A stretch of 64,000 nt of DNA from Sphingomonas tagetis (GCF_024211275.1 NZ_JAMLDX010000016.1:1-64000), one strand, 5' to 3'; positions 54,628-63,662 are shown, counted from the stretch's first letter. A program made the numbers and translations. The notes: generated by a model not told the origin, from the sequence alone.

Positions 54628-55958
54628 GCGAACTCCGGATTGGTGCGCCGAGTGGGCAGGAAGGTGGAGGCCTTGATAAAGAGGCCGGCCGAGACGATCG
54701 TCGATGATGCTGCAACCGCGATTGCCCAACGCAGGCCGTCCGCGAGACCCATCGGCGTACCGCCCAGCACCCCGGTGTTGAAGCCGTCGCTCAGGGCGCC
54801 AATAACGGTCGGCCCGAGGCCGAAGCCAAGTGCGTTGACGACGAAGAGGTGGACCGCAGCCGCGGTCGCCCGAGTTGAAGGTGGCGCGACCCCCTGCACT
54901 GCCGAGAACACTGGGCCGTACCAGAAGGAAGTGAGCGCTGCTGAGACCCCCAAAAGGGCGATTGCGAGCGAGGTATGCTGCGCGAATACTGCGAGGAAAA
55001 TGAGGATCCCACCCCCTAGCGACGCGATGCCTGGCAGGAGCATGTGGGCGCGCGGCGTGCGTCGGCCCAGCCGGTCACAGCTAAATCCCCCAAACCAGGA
55101 GCCGAACATGCCACCAGCGCCCATTGACAGGCCGAGCCACAGCCCCGCCTCCGCCACCGTCAGTTCGTGAACCCGGATCAGGAACGATCCGAGGAAGGCT
55201 GCACTTCCTAGGCTCACGAACGAGGTAAGGCTGCAGGCGACCGTCGCGTACCAGAATAGCGGCGCTCGCCGGAGAAGGCGCCAAGCATCCCCGCCGGAAG
55301 ACTTCCCGTAGTCGGTCTTGCGGTCGCGGCCGAGCCGGGGGTCCTTGACCGTGAGCCAGGTCAGCAATGCCAGAGCAATCCCGGGGGCACCGACGACCAG
55401 CAACGCCGCCCGCCAGCCATAGTGTTGGGCGATCCATCCGCCGGCCGCCATGCCAAGCATCTTGCCGATGGGAATACCGAGCGAGTATATGCCAAGCGCT
55501 GTCGCACGGCGCTCGGCGGGAACGACGTCCGAAATCAGGGAGTGTGCAGCCGGCGAGCAGCCCGCCTCGCCGACGCCGACGCCGATTCTCGCCAGCATCA
55601 TTTGCCAGAAGTTCTGCGTTGCCGCGCAGACCATGGTCATGCCGCTCCACGCCAGCAGCGACAGCGAGATCAGCGACACTCGATTGTTCCGGGGTCCGTC
55701 CGCCCATCTCGCTAGAGGGATGCCCAGCGAGGTGTAGAACAGCGCGAATGCCAAGCCGCTGATGAGCCCCAGCTCCCAGTCGGATAGCAACAGGTCGGCT
55801 TTGATGGGTTCGGCCAGGATGTTGATGATCTGCCGGTCAAGGTAGTTCAGGATGTAGATGAGCAGTAGGATGCCCAGAACGTATCGGTTCCGCTGCGCAG
55901 GCTCGCCTACTGCCGGAGCCTCTGCCACCGACGACTTGTTGGTCTCCGCCATTGCCAT
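54624..55958 (-). CDS. MFS transporter (spinster-like)
   Basis: 444 residues with 12 hydrophobic helices. NYLDRQIINILAEPIKADL is the N-terminal signature of spinster-type MFS proteins common in sphingomonad catabolic clusters. GVGEAGCSPAAHSLISD and R-R-A-ALGIYSLG are the internal motifs. The substrate is probably the acid or aglycone handled by the coupled CoA ligase. ATG 55958 is used; ATG 55952 and GTG 55964 are close alternatives. It is the first gene of the MFS-ligase-rhamnosidase operon and is divergent from the TonB-dependent receptor. Confidence 0.9.
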   Translation of the reverse strand: MAMAETNKSSVAEAPAVGEPAQRNRYVLGILLLIYILNYLDRQIINILAEPIKADLLLSDWELGLISGLAFALFYTSLGIPLARWADGPRNNRVSLISLSLLAWSGMTMVCAATQNFWQMMLARIGVGVGEAGCSPAAHSLISDVVPAERRATALGIYSLGIPIGKMLGMAAGGWIAQHYGWRAALLVVGAPGIALALLTWLTVKDPRLGRDRKTDYGKSSGGDAWRLLRRAPLFWYATVACSLTSFVSLGSAAFLGSFLIRVHELTVAEAGLWLGLSMGAGGMFGSWFGGFSCDRLGRRTPRAHMLLPGIASLGGGILIFLAVFAQHTSLAIALLGVSAALTSFWYGPVFSAVQGVAPPSTRATAAAVHLFVVNALGFGLGPTVIGALSDGFNTGVLGGTPMGLADGLRWAIAVAASSTIVSAGLFIKASTFLPTRRTNPEFA

Positions 55959-56007
55959 CCTCACCTGAACTTCTTTGATTGAAACTGACTAATTGGTCCC
56001 GTCTCAG

Positions 56008-56026
56008 CGATCAAGTCCAATCGAAT
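56008..56026. promoter_or_regulatory. Possible operator words in the MFS/receptor intergenic region
   Basis: CGATCAA at 56008-56014 and ATCGAAT at 56020-56026 lie five bases apart. The same words, in the opposite order and orientation, occur at 44097-44116 between rhaD and rhaB. This may be a binding site for the rhamnose regulator. Confidence 0.35.
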
Positions 56027-56091
56027 AGCTGCAGTCGCTTATCCAGGTCCGGGGCTGCCGCCGCAGTTTCACGCAATGCGGCGCTTCCGAT

Positions 56092-56137
56092 AGCGCTCGC
56101 ATGCCTCTCGCAGGAGCGCTCGCATGCCTCTCGCAGG
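56092..56137. repeat. Perfect 23-base tandem duplication
   Basis: The unit at 56092-56114 is repeated exactly at 56115-56137. It contains the palindromic words AGCGCT and GCATGC. It lies in the divergent region between the MFS operon and the receptor gene and could alter promoter spacing or duplicate a regulator site. Confidence 0.85.
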
Positions 56138-56174
56138 GTCGATCTTACTAACTAAGCGTCCAGCAAGTGCTTGC

Positions 56175-56213
56175 ATGATCGAATAAGACGCGATATGAGA
56201 AAAATTCGATCAT
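56175..56213. promoter_or_regulatory. Perfect inverted repeat upstream of the receptor gene
   Basis: ATGATCGAAT at 56175-56184 and ATTCGATCAT at 56204-56213 are perfect 10-base inverted arms with a 19-base spacer. The right arm ends 46 bases before the receptor start. The region is AT-rich and probably overlaps the receptor promoter, so repression by a DeoR- or TetR-family protein is plausible. Confidence 0.65.
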
Positions 56214-56259
56214 AGAGAAGCAGCGTCCGGTTGCGATGATCACACAAGGGGAGGACTTG

Positions 56260-58521
56260 ATGAAGTTCACGACATTCTGTTCCGTATTCGCGCTCAGCCT
56301 AGGTGCGTGCCTGCCTGCGCACGCTAACGATGCTGTGCTCACGGATGGAGCTGTCCAAGAGGAGCAAACGCAGACCGTCGACAGTGGTGAGATCATCGTC
56401 ACGGCTCAGCGTCGCTCGGAAACTCTTCAGAAGGTGCCCGCGTCGGTCGAAGTTGTCAGCGGTGATCAGTTGCGCTCGGCTCACATCAGCAATCTGTCGA
56501 GCCTGCAGGAAGTTTCGCCCAGCTTGATCGTGAATCAGACGTCGAATCCAAGCAATGGCAGCTTCACTGTTCGCGGCATAGGCACAACGGTGACAGACCG
56601 CGGCTTCGAACAGTCGGTTGGCGTCTACATAGATGGCGTGTTCCGCGGTCGTCCCGGATCTGCGCTCCAGGATCTTCTAGACATTGAGCGGGTCGAGGTA
56701 CTGCGTGGTCCTCAGACTACCTTGTTCGGCCGCAATAATGCCGCCGGTGCGCTCAACATTGCGACCACGCTCCCTGATGCCACCAAGCTCGCCGTCTACG
56801 CTGAGGGTACGTACGGCAACTACAATGCGATTGAGGCAAAGTTGTCGGTCAATGTCCCGATCGTGGCCGACAAGCTCGCGATCCGCGTCGCCGCGTCGGA
56901 AAGCAAGCGTGACGGCGTGCTCAAGGCGCTGCGTCTGCCGGAAGGGTCGATGAACTCGCGCGACCGCCAGAGCTTCAGAGTACAGTTGTACTGGACGCCA
57001 ACGGAGACGACGCGGGTGCGGCTGATCGGCGACTACTCGCAGCTTGACGACAACTGCTGCTCCTACACGCCGTTGTTCATCTCGGATGCTGTGGCTGCCG
57101 GCGAGTTTGCTGGATATACGCCTCCGGGACCGGGTACGCGCGGTGTGTCGCCATCGAATCCTGCGGTTCCGGGAACCTTCTACAATCCGTTCAATCGCGT
57201 GACCACGCAAGGCAATCTGACGAACGAGAAGACGTGGGACAAGGGTGTTTCGCTGCAGGTGGATCAGGATTTCGGTAACCTGACCCTTACCGCGATTGGC
57301 GCCATGCGCCGGTTCAAGTCCGACGTGCGCGTAGACCTCGACGGCATCGATCCTCCCCGTCTGATCTACATGTCATATCCGACGACATGGATCAGCGAGA
57401 ACTCCGCCGAGGTGCGCCTGCAGAACGCTTCGGGCGGTCCGCTCGAGTTCGTGGTTGGAGCGTACTATTTTGATCAGAAGATCACCGACGTGAACTATCT
57501 GCCGATCATTCTCGACGGCGTGCTTATTCCGCGCTTCAACTCGACGGGCGTGGGTACCGCCGAGAGCGGCGCCGTGTTCGGGCAGGCGACCTACAACGTC
57601 ACGGACACGTTGCGAGTTACAGGTGGTCTGCGCTACTTGACGGAAACCAAGACCGCTCATGTCACGGTGCAGCCGGGCACGGCGACCTTCCCGGGCGACC
57701 GTCGGGTCGAAAACGACGCGCTGATGGGAACGGCGGTAATCGCATACCAGCCGTCGGCGGCGGCGAACTTCTACCTCCGGTACGCACGTGGCTACAAGTC
57801 TGCGGCGATCAATCTGCTCTTCTCGCAGAATCCAGCCATCTCCAGTCCGGTCGTCAATCCGGAGACGACCGACGCCTTTGAGGCGGGTGCCAAGCTGCGG
57901 CTTGCGGACGGTCGGGTCAACGCGAATATCGCCGTCTATACGCAGACGATCAACGATCAGCAGGTCCAGGCTTATAACAGCGCCACGGCCACGTTCTCCA
58001 CGCTGAATGCGGCCAAGGTCCGGTCGCGCGGCGTTGAAGCGGAACTGACCTTCCGCCCCGTCAAGGGCATCACGCTCTCGAGCGGAATTAACTATCTGGA
58101 CGCAACCTATCTGAGCTTCCCCGGCGCACCGCCAGCGGCGGGCAGCCCGCTGCCGCGTCAGGATCTTACAGGGGCGACGCCTACCAATGCGCCGCGCTGG
58201 ACGATCACCGGGGGCGTGAACTTCGATCAGCCGCTGAACGACACGGTGTCGCTCCAGGGTGGCGTGAACATCCGTCACGCTACCAGCTACTACAGCGACC
58301 TTCCGCACACTGAGGCCTTCAAGAACGGCGTGACGAACTTCGTCAACGCCAATCTCGAGCTGGCCTTCAGCAACGGCTTTGGTCTTCAGATCTGGGGACG
58401 GAACCTGACTAAAGAGAACATCTACCTTGGCGGTATCGGCACGCCTCGTGGCCTAGGTAGCCTGACGGCCTACACTAACGAGCCTCGCACCTACGGTGTG
58501 ACTCTTCGGTATCGATACTGA
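56260..58521 (+). CDS. TonB-dependent outer-membrane receptor
   Basis: 753 residues. A signal peptide spans about 1-25 (ends PAHAND). A plug domain follows (GEIIVTAQRRSETLQKVPAS is the usual sphingomonad TonB-box-to-plug junction; ERVEVLRGPQTTLFGRNNAAGALNI is the plug signature). The rest is a 22-strand barrel ending in the aromatic residue of TLRYRY. ATG 56260 has GGGGAGG upstream and is preferred over 56236. It likely imports the rhamnosylated compound, judging from its divergent position to the MFS-ligase-rhamnosidase operon. A long hairpin follows the stop. Confidence 0.93.
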   Translation: MKFTTFCSVFALSLGACLPAHANDAVLTDGAVQEEQTQTVDSGEIIVTAQRRSETLQKVPASVEVVSGDQLRSAHISNLSSLQEVSPSLIVNQTSNPSNGSFTVRGIGTTVTDRGFEQSVGVYIDGVFRGRPGSALQDLLDIERVEVLRGPQTTLFGRNNAAGALNIATTLPDATKLAVYAEGTYGNYNAIEAKLSVNVPIVADKLAIRVAASESKRDGVLKALRLPEGSMNSRDRQSFRVQLYWTPTETTRVRLIGDYSQLDDNCCSYTPLFISDAVAAGEFAGYTPPGPGTRGVSPSNPAVPGTFYNPFNRVTTQGNLTNEKTWDKGVSLQVDQDFGNLTLTAIGAMRRFKSDVRVDLDGIDPPRLIYMSYPTTWISENSAEVRLQNASGGPLEFVVGAYYFDQKITDVNYLPIILDGVLIPRFNSTGVGTAESGAVFGQATYNVTDTLRVTGGLRYLTETKTAHVTVQPGTATFPGDRRVENDALMGTAVIAYQPSAAANFYLRYARGYKSAAINLLFSQNPAISSPVVNPETTDAFEAGAKLRLADGRVNANIAVYTQTINDQQVQAYNSATATFSTLNAAKVRSRGVEAELTFRPVKGITLSSGINYLDATYLSFPGAPPAAGSPLPRQDLTGATPTNAPRWTITGGVNFDQPLNDTVSLQGGVNIRHATSYYSDLPHTEAFKNGVTNFVNANLELAFSNGFGLQIWGRNLTKENIYLGGIGTPRGLGSLTAYTNEPRTYGVTLRYRY

Positions 58522-58527
58522 TGTGGC

Positions 58528-58569
58528 GGCGTCGTCGGGCCGGCTTTCCAGGGTCGGCCCGGCGGCGCC
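58528..58569 (+). terminator. Terminator-like hairpin after the TonB receptor gene
   Basis: Bases 58528-58544 can pair with 58553-58569 (17 pairs with G-U wobbles) around the loop TTTCCAGG. It begins six bases after the receptor stop. The following ATATTTATG is only moderately U-rich, so it may attenuate rather than fully stop transcription into the hydrolase gene. Confidence 0.6.
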
Positions 58570-58605
58570 ATATTTATGCACGTATTAGACAGATGCGGGA
58601 TGGGC

Positions 58606-60327
58606 ATGACGCGCAAATGGATCCTGTTCGTTGCGGGCCTTTTGCTAATGCTCGGTGGGGCGCTGCTTGCCCGAAGCATACAGTCAGCGGACGGTGTGCG
58701 TGTCACTGATGTGGCGATCAACACGGGGGCTGGCTTCGATCTGCGTGGGCTACTCTACGTGCCGCGCTCGGCGACGACAGCGCGCCGTCGTCCCGCCGTC
58801 ATCTTCAACCACGGATTCATAAACAGTCGCGAGATAATCGCGCCTTTCGCGATCGAGCTTTCGCGTCGCGGGTTCGTGGTCCTCCTCCCGGACATGCCGG
58901 GGCATGGATACTCTGGCGGCATAGTCGGTGCGGCTGATTACGGCGGCCCTGCAGCCTTGCGCTACCTGCGCTCGCTGCCATTCGTCGATAGGGGCAACAT
59001 CGGCCTGGCCGGACACTCGATGGGCGGTCGCCCGGCGATGGCTGCCAGCGTTCGCGCGCCGAGCGACTATCGTTCCGTCATGCTGGTGGGCTCCGTGCCC
59101 AAGTATGACGGCAAGCCGGTGCAGCCTCGCAACCTTGCAATCGTGTTCGGTCGCTACGAGGAACTCGCTGCCTTGATGTGGCAGGTTCCTCGAGGTGGTG
59201 ACGTGGGGCGCTCACCCGCTCTGCAGGCGGCCTTCGGCGCGGCAGGGCCGGTCGAGGCGGAACGGCTCTACGGAGACCTTCGGACAGGAACCGCGCGGCG
59301 GCTGTACATGGTGCCGTCCATCCACTCCTACGAGCACCACCAGCGCGACAGCGTCGCTGCCGTCGTCGATTGGTTTCAGCAGACGCTCGAGGGTGAGGCC
59401 AATGCGCTTGCCCCGGAGGACCAGCGCTGGCAGTTGAAGGAACTAGGCACGGCGCTGACCCTGCTGGGCATGTTCGTTCTGCTCATGTCCGCTCTTACGC
59501 TGTTTCTGGAACTGCTTGGCGCCAAGGCGGCAGCGGTGGCGAACGCGGCCTCTGCTCCAGGCAGAAATCGCGACTGGTGGCTGCGGACGGTTCTTCATAC
59601 GCTGCTTCCGGCGGCGGCATTCATTCCGTTGATGAGCTTGGGACAGGCCGTCGGCGCAGGGCCAATGTTCCCGCAGCTCGTTCACAACCAGCTGCTGGTC
59701 TGGGCGATGGGCACTGCGGTGCTTACGCTCCCGCTGCGACTTTTTGGTCCAGGTGCCAGCCTCCTGCTTGGGCCCCAGTTCGTTCGCCAGGTCGCTGCGG
59801 CCGTTCTGGCGGTTGCCGTGGCGTATTTCGCGCTTCAAGTGACCTACACATCCTTCGGTACCGACGCGCGTCTATGGATGTGGTCGTTCAAGCCATTGGA
59901 ATCGTCACGTGCTGGCATCGCAATCCCTTATCTGACCGTCTGGTTCGCTTTCTTCGTATTGCTTGCGCAGCCGCTGGCCGGCCACTTGGGACGAGGTGCT
60001 GGTGTCGCCCGAGACATCGCGGTCTGGGCTTGCGTGATGGCCGGAGGTTTCGTTCTGCTCGCTGCGATCAACTACGCGCATATGGCGATAACAGGCACCC
60101 TTGTTACCTCGTCCGTGCCCTTGCTCAGCATCCTCACCCTCCAGTTCAGTGTGATCCTAGCTGGGCTGGGAGCGATCTGCGCCTTGGCCTATCGCTGGAC
60201 TGGATCGCCGATTCCAGGCGCTGCGATTTGCGCGCTCCTTGTGACATGGTATGTCACGGTGGGGACCGCTAACCATTGGGCCGTGGGCTTCGAGACTCCA
60301 GTCATACCGTTCGCTGCCGCTCGTTGA
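58606..60327 (+). CDS. Membrane alpha/beta hydrolase with C-terminal multi-helix domain
   Basis: 573 residues. After an N-terminal membrane anchor (about 5-22) comes an alpha/beta hydrolase domain (about 30-260) with GHSMGGRPA as nucleophile elbow, FNHGFINS as oxyanion region and a late histidine near HSYEHHQ. The C-terminal 300 residues hold about seven membrane helices, an unusual fusion. The start is uncertain: ATG 58606 is used, with ATG 58600 and 58576 in frame. Its position after the receptor suggests it cleaves an ester or similar bond of the imported substrate. Confidence 0.82.
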   Translation: MTRKWILFVAGLLLMLGGALLARSIQSADGVRVTDVAINTGAGFDLRGLLYVPRSATTARRRPAVIFNHGFINSREIIAPFAIELSRRGFVVLLPDMPGHGYSGGIVGAADYGGPAALRYLRSLPFVDRGNIGLAGHSMGGRPAMAASVRAPSDYRSVMLVGSVPKYDGKPVQPRNLAIVFGRYEELAALMWQVPRGGDVGRSPALQAAFGAAGPVEAERLYGDLRTGTARRLYMVPSIHSYEHHQRDSVAAVVDWFQQTLEGEANALAPEDQRWQLKELGTALTLLGMFVLLMSALTLFLELLGAKAAAVANAASAPGRNRDWWLRTVLHTLLPAAAFIPLMSLGQAVGAGPMFPQLVHNQLLVWAMGTAVLTLPLRLFGPGASLLLGPQFVRQVAAAVLAVAVAYFALQVTYTSFGTDARLWMWSFKPLESSRAGIAIPYLTVWFAFFVLLAQPLAGHLGRGAGVARDIAVWACVMAGGFVLLAAINYAHMAITGTLVTSSVPLLSILTLQFSVILAGLGAICALAYRWTGSPIPGAAICALLVTWYVTVGTANHWAVGFETPVIPFAAAR

Positions 60328-60350
60328 GTTTAGGTGCACTGAAGACGGTG

Positions 60351-60366
60351 CGATCATGCATCGAAT
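60351..60366. promoter_or_regulatory. Possible operator upstream of the TetR gene
   Basis: CGATCA at 60351-60356 and ATCGAAT at 60360-60366 stand three bases apart, 45 bases before the TetR start. The two words resemble those in the receptor and rha intergenic regions. This could be an autoregulatory site. Confidence 0.3.
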
Positions 60367-60410
60367 ATCGTGGCTATGGTTACATCTACAACCGCGATAC
60401 ACAGCGTGTT

Positions 60411-61055
60411 ATGAGCGCCCGTCCCGCATCCATGAATAAGCCTCAACGCCGCAAGCAGGCGGATCGCCGTGCAGATACCCGTCGCCGGATCATCGACGCG
60501 ACCATTCGCTGCCTGTACCGGTTGGGATATAGCTCGACCACCTTCGCGCTCGTAGCAGAGGCGGCCGACGTAAGTCGCGGGATCATCAGTTATCACTTCC
60601 TGACGAAAGCGGATCTGATGGTCGCGGTGCGCGACGCGGTCTATCTGGAGGAGCGTCGGCAGGTTGACGAGGTACGAGCCAAGCTTGGCACCGAAAAATA
60701 TCTCCAGGAACTGCCCCGCATCGTGATGGCCGGTATGCGGCGCGAGCCTGCGATCGCTGTTAACGAGATACTGCTGGCGGCACGTGCCGATCCGGAGCTC
60801 AGCGCGAAGTTGCGTCAGGAGGAGCAGGAGATCGAGCGTCACACGCTCGCGTCGCAACGTGACAATTATGCGGAACTGGGCGTGGCGCCGCCGGCTAACC
60901 TCGCAGTGATGTCGCGTGTCGCCGTGGCGACGTTCCGCGGGTTAGCTATCGCGGAACTCGTCCAGGGCGAGGATGCCGAAATTGACGCGTGCGTCGAGTA
61001 CGTCATCCAGCTCTTCGAGAAGGCCAGGGCGCCGGCCCCGTCATCCGCTAGCTGA
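60411..61055 (+). CDS. TetR/AcrR-family regulator
   Basis: 214 residues. The N-terminal HTH (RRIIDATIRCLYRLGYSSTT, then VAEAADVSRGIISYHFLTKADLM) is standard for TetR. The C-terminal ligand-binding domain is helical, with MSRVAVATFRGLAIAEL. ATG 60411 or 60432 could start it. It is encoded 83 bases after the membrane hydrolase on the same strand and may control the receptor/hydrolase genes, possibly in response to an acyl-CoA, as several TetR proteins in catabolic loci do. The ligand is unknown. Confidence 0.88.
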   Translation: MSARPASMNKPQRRKQADRRADTRRRIIDATIRCLYRLGYSSTTFALVAEAADVSRGIISYHFLTKADLMVAVRDAVYLEERRQVDEVRAKLGTEKYLQELPRIVMAGMRREPAIAVNEILLAARADPELSAKLRQEEQEIERHTLASQRDNYAELGVAPPANLAVMSRVAVATFRGLAIAELVQGEDAEIDACVEYVIQLFEKARAPAPSSAS

Positions 61056-61352
61056 ATGTGATCTCATGGGCAGCGCCTGCGGCGGCACCTGCTCCACGCG
61101 CGACGGCAAGCGCGATCCAATCCTTCGACCGACACTGACGCAGGAGCGGGGCGAAGCCCGGAGATGCAAAACGAATGTTAGGATTCTTTGTAGAGGCCGG
61201 CCGGTTGATCCACTCTGAATGATCTTTCGGATCAATTTGGCGCTGGGATTGTGACTTTGTTCGTCGATATTGACGGTGTTCCTTGACACCTCGCGCACCA
61301 TCTCGACCTCGCCGAGGTAACTACCGCTGTTCTGTTCGAGGAACGCCCGCAC
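61041..61352 (-). CDS. Possible small or decayed gene after the MaoC gene
   Basis: An open frame of about 103 codons. GTG 61352 has AGGTGGAG five bases upstream, a strong site, and the first 45 codons (RAFLEQNSGSYLGEV onward) look protein-like, whereas the rest is arginine/serine-rich and overlaps the TetR 3' end. It may be the 5' remnant of a gene once following the MaoC gene on this strand. No family is recognised. Otherwise this stretch of about 315 bases is empty. Confidence 0.3.
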   Translation of the reverse strand: MRAFLEQNSGSYLGEVEMVREVSRNTVNIDEQSHNPSAKLIRKIIQSGSTGRPLQRILTFVLHLRASPRSCVSVGRRIGSRLPSRVEQVPPQALPMRSHSASG

Positions 61353-61370
61353 GGTCACTCCACCTTGGCG

Positions 61371-61829
61371 CTAGACAAAGATCAGGGTGATCCATTCGGC
61401 GATCAGCGCCGGCTTGACCTCGCCTTCGATCTCGACCGTGAACTCGACTGTCTGCTGCCACTGGCCGGGATGCTTCTCCAGTAGTTCGATCGTTCTGAAT
61501 AGGCCACGTACTCGTTTGCCAGACCGGACGGGCATCATGAACCGGACTCTGTTGCCGCCGTAGTTGACTGCCATCTTAACTCCCTCGATCGCTGGCCCGG
61601 CAACCCGCGAGCGGAGGAGGGGCATCAGCGACAGCATGAGGAAGCCGTGAGCGATCGTGCCGCCGAATGGCGTCAGCGCGGCGGCTTGCGAATCGATGTG
61701 AATGAACTGATGATCGCCGGTCGCCTCGGCGAACTTGTCGATCATCGCCTGAGTGACATTGACCCATTCGGATACACGCTCCGCATTGCCTTGCTGTGCC
61801 AGCGCCTTGATTGTGATCGTGTCGGCCAT
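61371..61829 (-). CDS. MaoC-type enoyl-CoA hydratase-like protein
   Basis: 152 residues, one hot-dog fold. FAEATGDHQFIHID carries the catalytic Asp and His of R-hydratases, and GTIAHGFLMLSL is the MaoC signature. Predicted to hydrate enoyl-CoA to R-3-hydroxyacyl-CoA. It stands alone between the TetR gene and glpK and could serve beta-oxidation together with the dehydrogenases at 36920-39255. The start is ATG 61829. Confidence 0.9.
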   Translation of the reverse strand: MADTITIKALAQQGNAERVSEWVNVTQAMIDKFAEATGDHQFIHIDSQAAALTPFGGTIAHGFLMLSLMPLLRSRVAGPAIEGVKMAVNYGGNRVRFMMPVRSGKRVRGLFRTIELLEKHPGQWQQTVEFTVEIEGEVKPALIAEWITLIFV

Positions 61830-62078
61830 CTCTGTCCCCCTTCTATTTCGCGTGAGTAGTATTGCTCAGCACCATGGCGGTCGCGATGGGCCGCGTGGGG
61901 CGGGGCCTAATGCAATGGCGGGGCGGGGCACCCGCTTATCGTGACCGATCGCGGCACTCGACAAGGTCGCCTGTACGAGTCATGCTTCGGATCGGCCGGT
62001 GCTGGCGAGTGCCGCGTCCCGCCTCACAGGTGGACGGGATGTTCCCGAGCATTGCGGCTGCCTCCTGCCCCCTAAGGT
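61830..62078. other. Intergenic region between glpK and the MaoC gene
   Basis: About 250 bases upstream of the MaoC gene and downstream of glpK, both on the minus strand. It presumably holds a glpK terminator and a MaoC promoter, but no clear hairpin or promoter was identified. Confidence 0.4.
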
Positions 62079-63581
62079 TCAGGCTCGCGCGGTAGACGTG
62101 AGGGTCTTGCCGACGGCTTCCTGCCACCCCTGCCACAACTTGCTACGCCGCTCTTCGTCCATCGACGGCATGAAGCGATCACGCGCAGCCCAGATGGATT
62201 TCAGCGCATCCAGATCAGACCAGAGACCGACCGCTAGGCCAGCGTGGAAGGCGGCGCCAAGTGCCGTGGTCTCCAGATGTACCGGCCGCTCGACAGCCAC
62301 ATCGAGGAGGTCAGCAAGGAATTGGCATAGCCATTCATTTGCGGCCATTCCGCCGTCCAGGCGGAGAGTGTCAGGGGATGAACCACCGTCTGCCGTCATG
62401 GCGAATACGAGAGCTCTCGTCTGATAGCCCACCGCCTCGAGGGCGGCGCGCGCGAGGTGAGCCTGCGTCGTGTCCAACGAAAGCCCGAATATGGCGCCAC
62501 GCGCGTCGGCGTCCCAGTGAGGTGCCCCAAGGCCGACGAAGGCAGGCACCATGTAGACGTTGTGGCTGTCCGGAACCTGCGTCGCCATGTCGCACGTGTC
62601 GCTCGCGTTCGAAATGACGCCGATGCCGTCTCGCAGCCACTTGATCGCGGCTCCCGCGACGAAGATCGAGCCTTCCAGAGCGTAGGTGGTGCGCCCGTTG
62701 AGCCTATATGCCGGGGTTGTGAGCAAGCGATGCCGCGAAATGACGGGCTCCTCGCCCGTATTGAGAAGCATGAAGCAGCCTGTGCCGTAAGTGGATTTCG
62801 CCATTCCCGGCGAGAAACACGCCTGGCCGAACAGCGCGGCCTGTTGGTCACCGGCAATGCCCGTGATGGGGATTTCCGCATCGAACAGGCCGGGCGCGGT
62901 TTTTCCGTAGAGGAAGCTGTTGTCGTGGACTTCGGGAAGCACCGACATCGGCACACCGAACAGATCGCACAGCTCTTGGTCCCAACAACCTGCGTGAATG
63001 TCGAAAAGCGAGGTGCGTGAGGCATTGGTAACGTCGGTCGCATGAACCTCACCACCTGTCAGCCGCCACAGGAGGAAACTGTCGATCGTACCGAACGCCA
63101 GCATTCCATCCGCGGCGCGGGAACGCGCATCGGGCACGTGGTCCAGGATCCAGGCGATCTTGGTCGCGGAGAAGTATGGTTCCAGCAGAAGCCCCGTCCG
63201 CCTCATCACGAGACCCTCATTGCCCTCGCTGCGCAGCTTGGCGCAAAGCTGCGACGTGCGTCGATCCTGCCAGACGACGGCCCGGTAGATCGGCTCGCCG
63301 GTAGTGCGATCCCACAGCAGTGCGGTTTCGCGCTGATTTGCAATACCGATCGCGGCGATCCCCTCCGCACCAATGCCGCTTTTCCCGACGGCTTCCCGCG
63401 CAGTAGCAAGCACGTCGCGCCATATGTCTTCCGGATCATGCTCTACCCAGCCCGACTGGGGGTAATGCTGGGCGAATTCTCTCTGTGACATGGCCACGGG
63501 TATGCCCAGCGCATCGAAGACGACGGCCCGCGTAGAGGTTGTGCCCTGATCGATGGCGAGAATGTGCCTCGGCGCTCCCAA
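62079..63581 (-). CDS. glpK: Glycerol kinase
   Basis: Phosphorylates glycerol to glycerol-3-phosphate. 500 residues, the usual length. DQGTTSTRAVVFD is the N-terminal phosphate loop, VWQDRRT and GTIDSFLLWRLTGG are conserved, ITGIAGDQQAALFGQ and STYGTGCFML are the central signatures, and LRLDGGMAANEWLCQFLADL is the C-terminal ATP site. The start is TTG 63581 with GGGAGAGGG just upstream. Divergent from glpD; both probably share control at 63663-63683. Confidence 0.95.
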   Translation of the reverse strand: MGAPRHILAIDQGTTSTRAVVFDALGIPVAMSQREFAQHYPQSGWVEHDPEDIWRDVLATAREAVGKSGIGAEGIAAIGIANQRETALLWDRTTGEPIYRAVVWQDRRTSQLCAKLRSEGNEGLVMRRTGLLLEPYFSATKIAWILDHVPDARSRAADGMLAFGTIDSFLLWRLTGGEVHATDVTNASRTSLFDIHAGCWDQELCDLFGVPMSVLPEVHDNSFLYGKTAPGLFDAEIPITGIAGDQQAALFGQACFSPGMAKSTYGTGCFMLLNTGEEPVISRHRLLTTPAYRLNGRTTYALEGSIFVAGAAIKWLRDGIGVISNASDTCDMATQVPDSHNVYMVPAFVGLGAPHWDADARGAIFGLSLDTTQAHLARAALEAVGYQTRALVFAMTADGGSSPDTLRLDGGMAANEWLCQFLADLLDVAVERPVHLETTALGAAFHAGLAVGLWSDLDALKSIWAARDRFMPSMDEERRSKLWQGWQEAVGKTLTSTARA

Positions 63582-63662
63582 TTACCCTCTCCCGCTGATG
63601 AAGCCGTTGTCAGTGCAAAGCGCTAACAGTTCTCGCTACCGCTTTCAATCGAACCTAATGAC

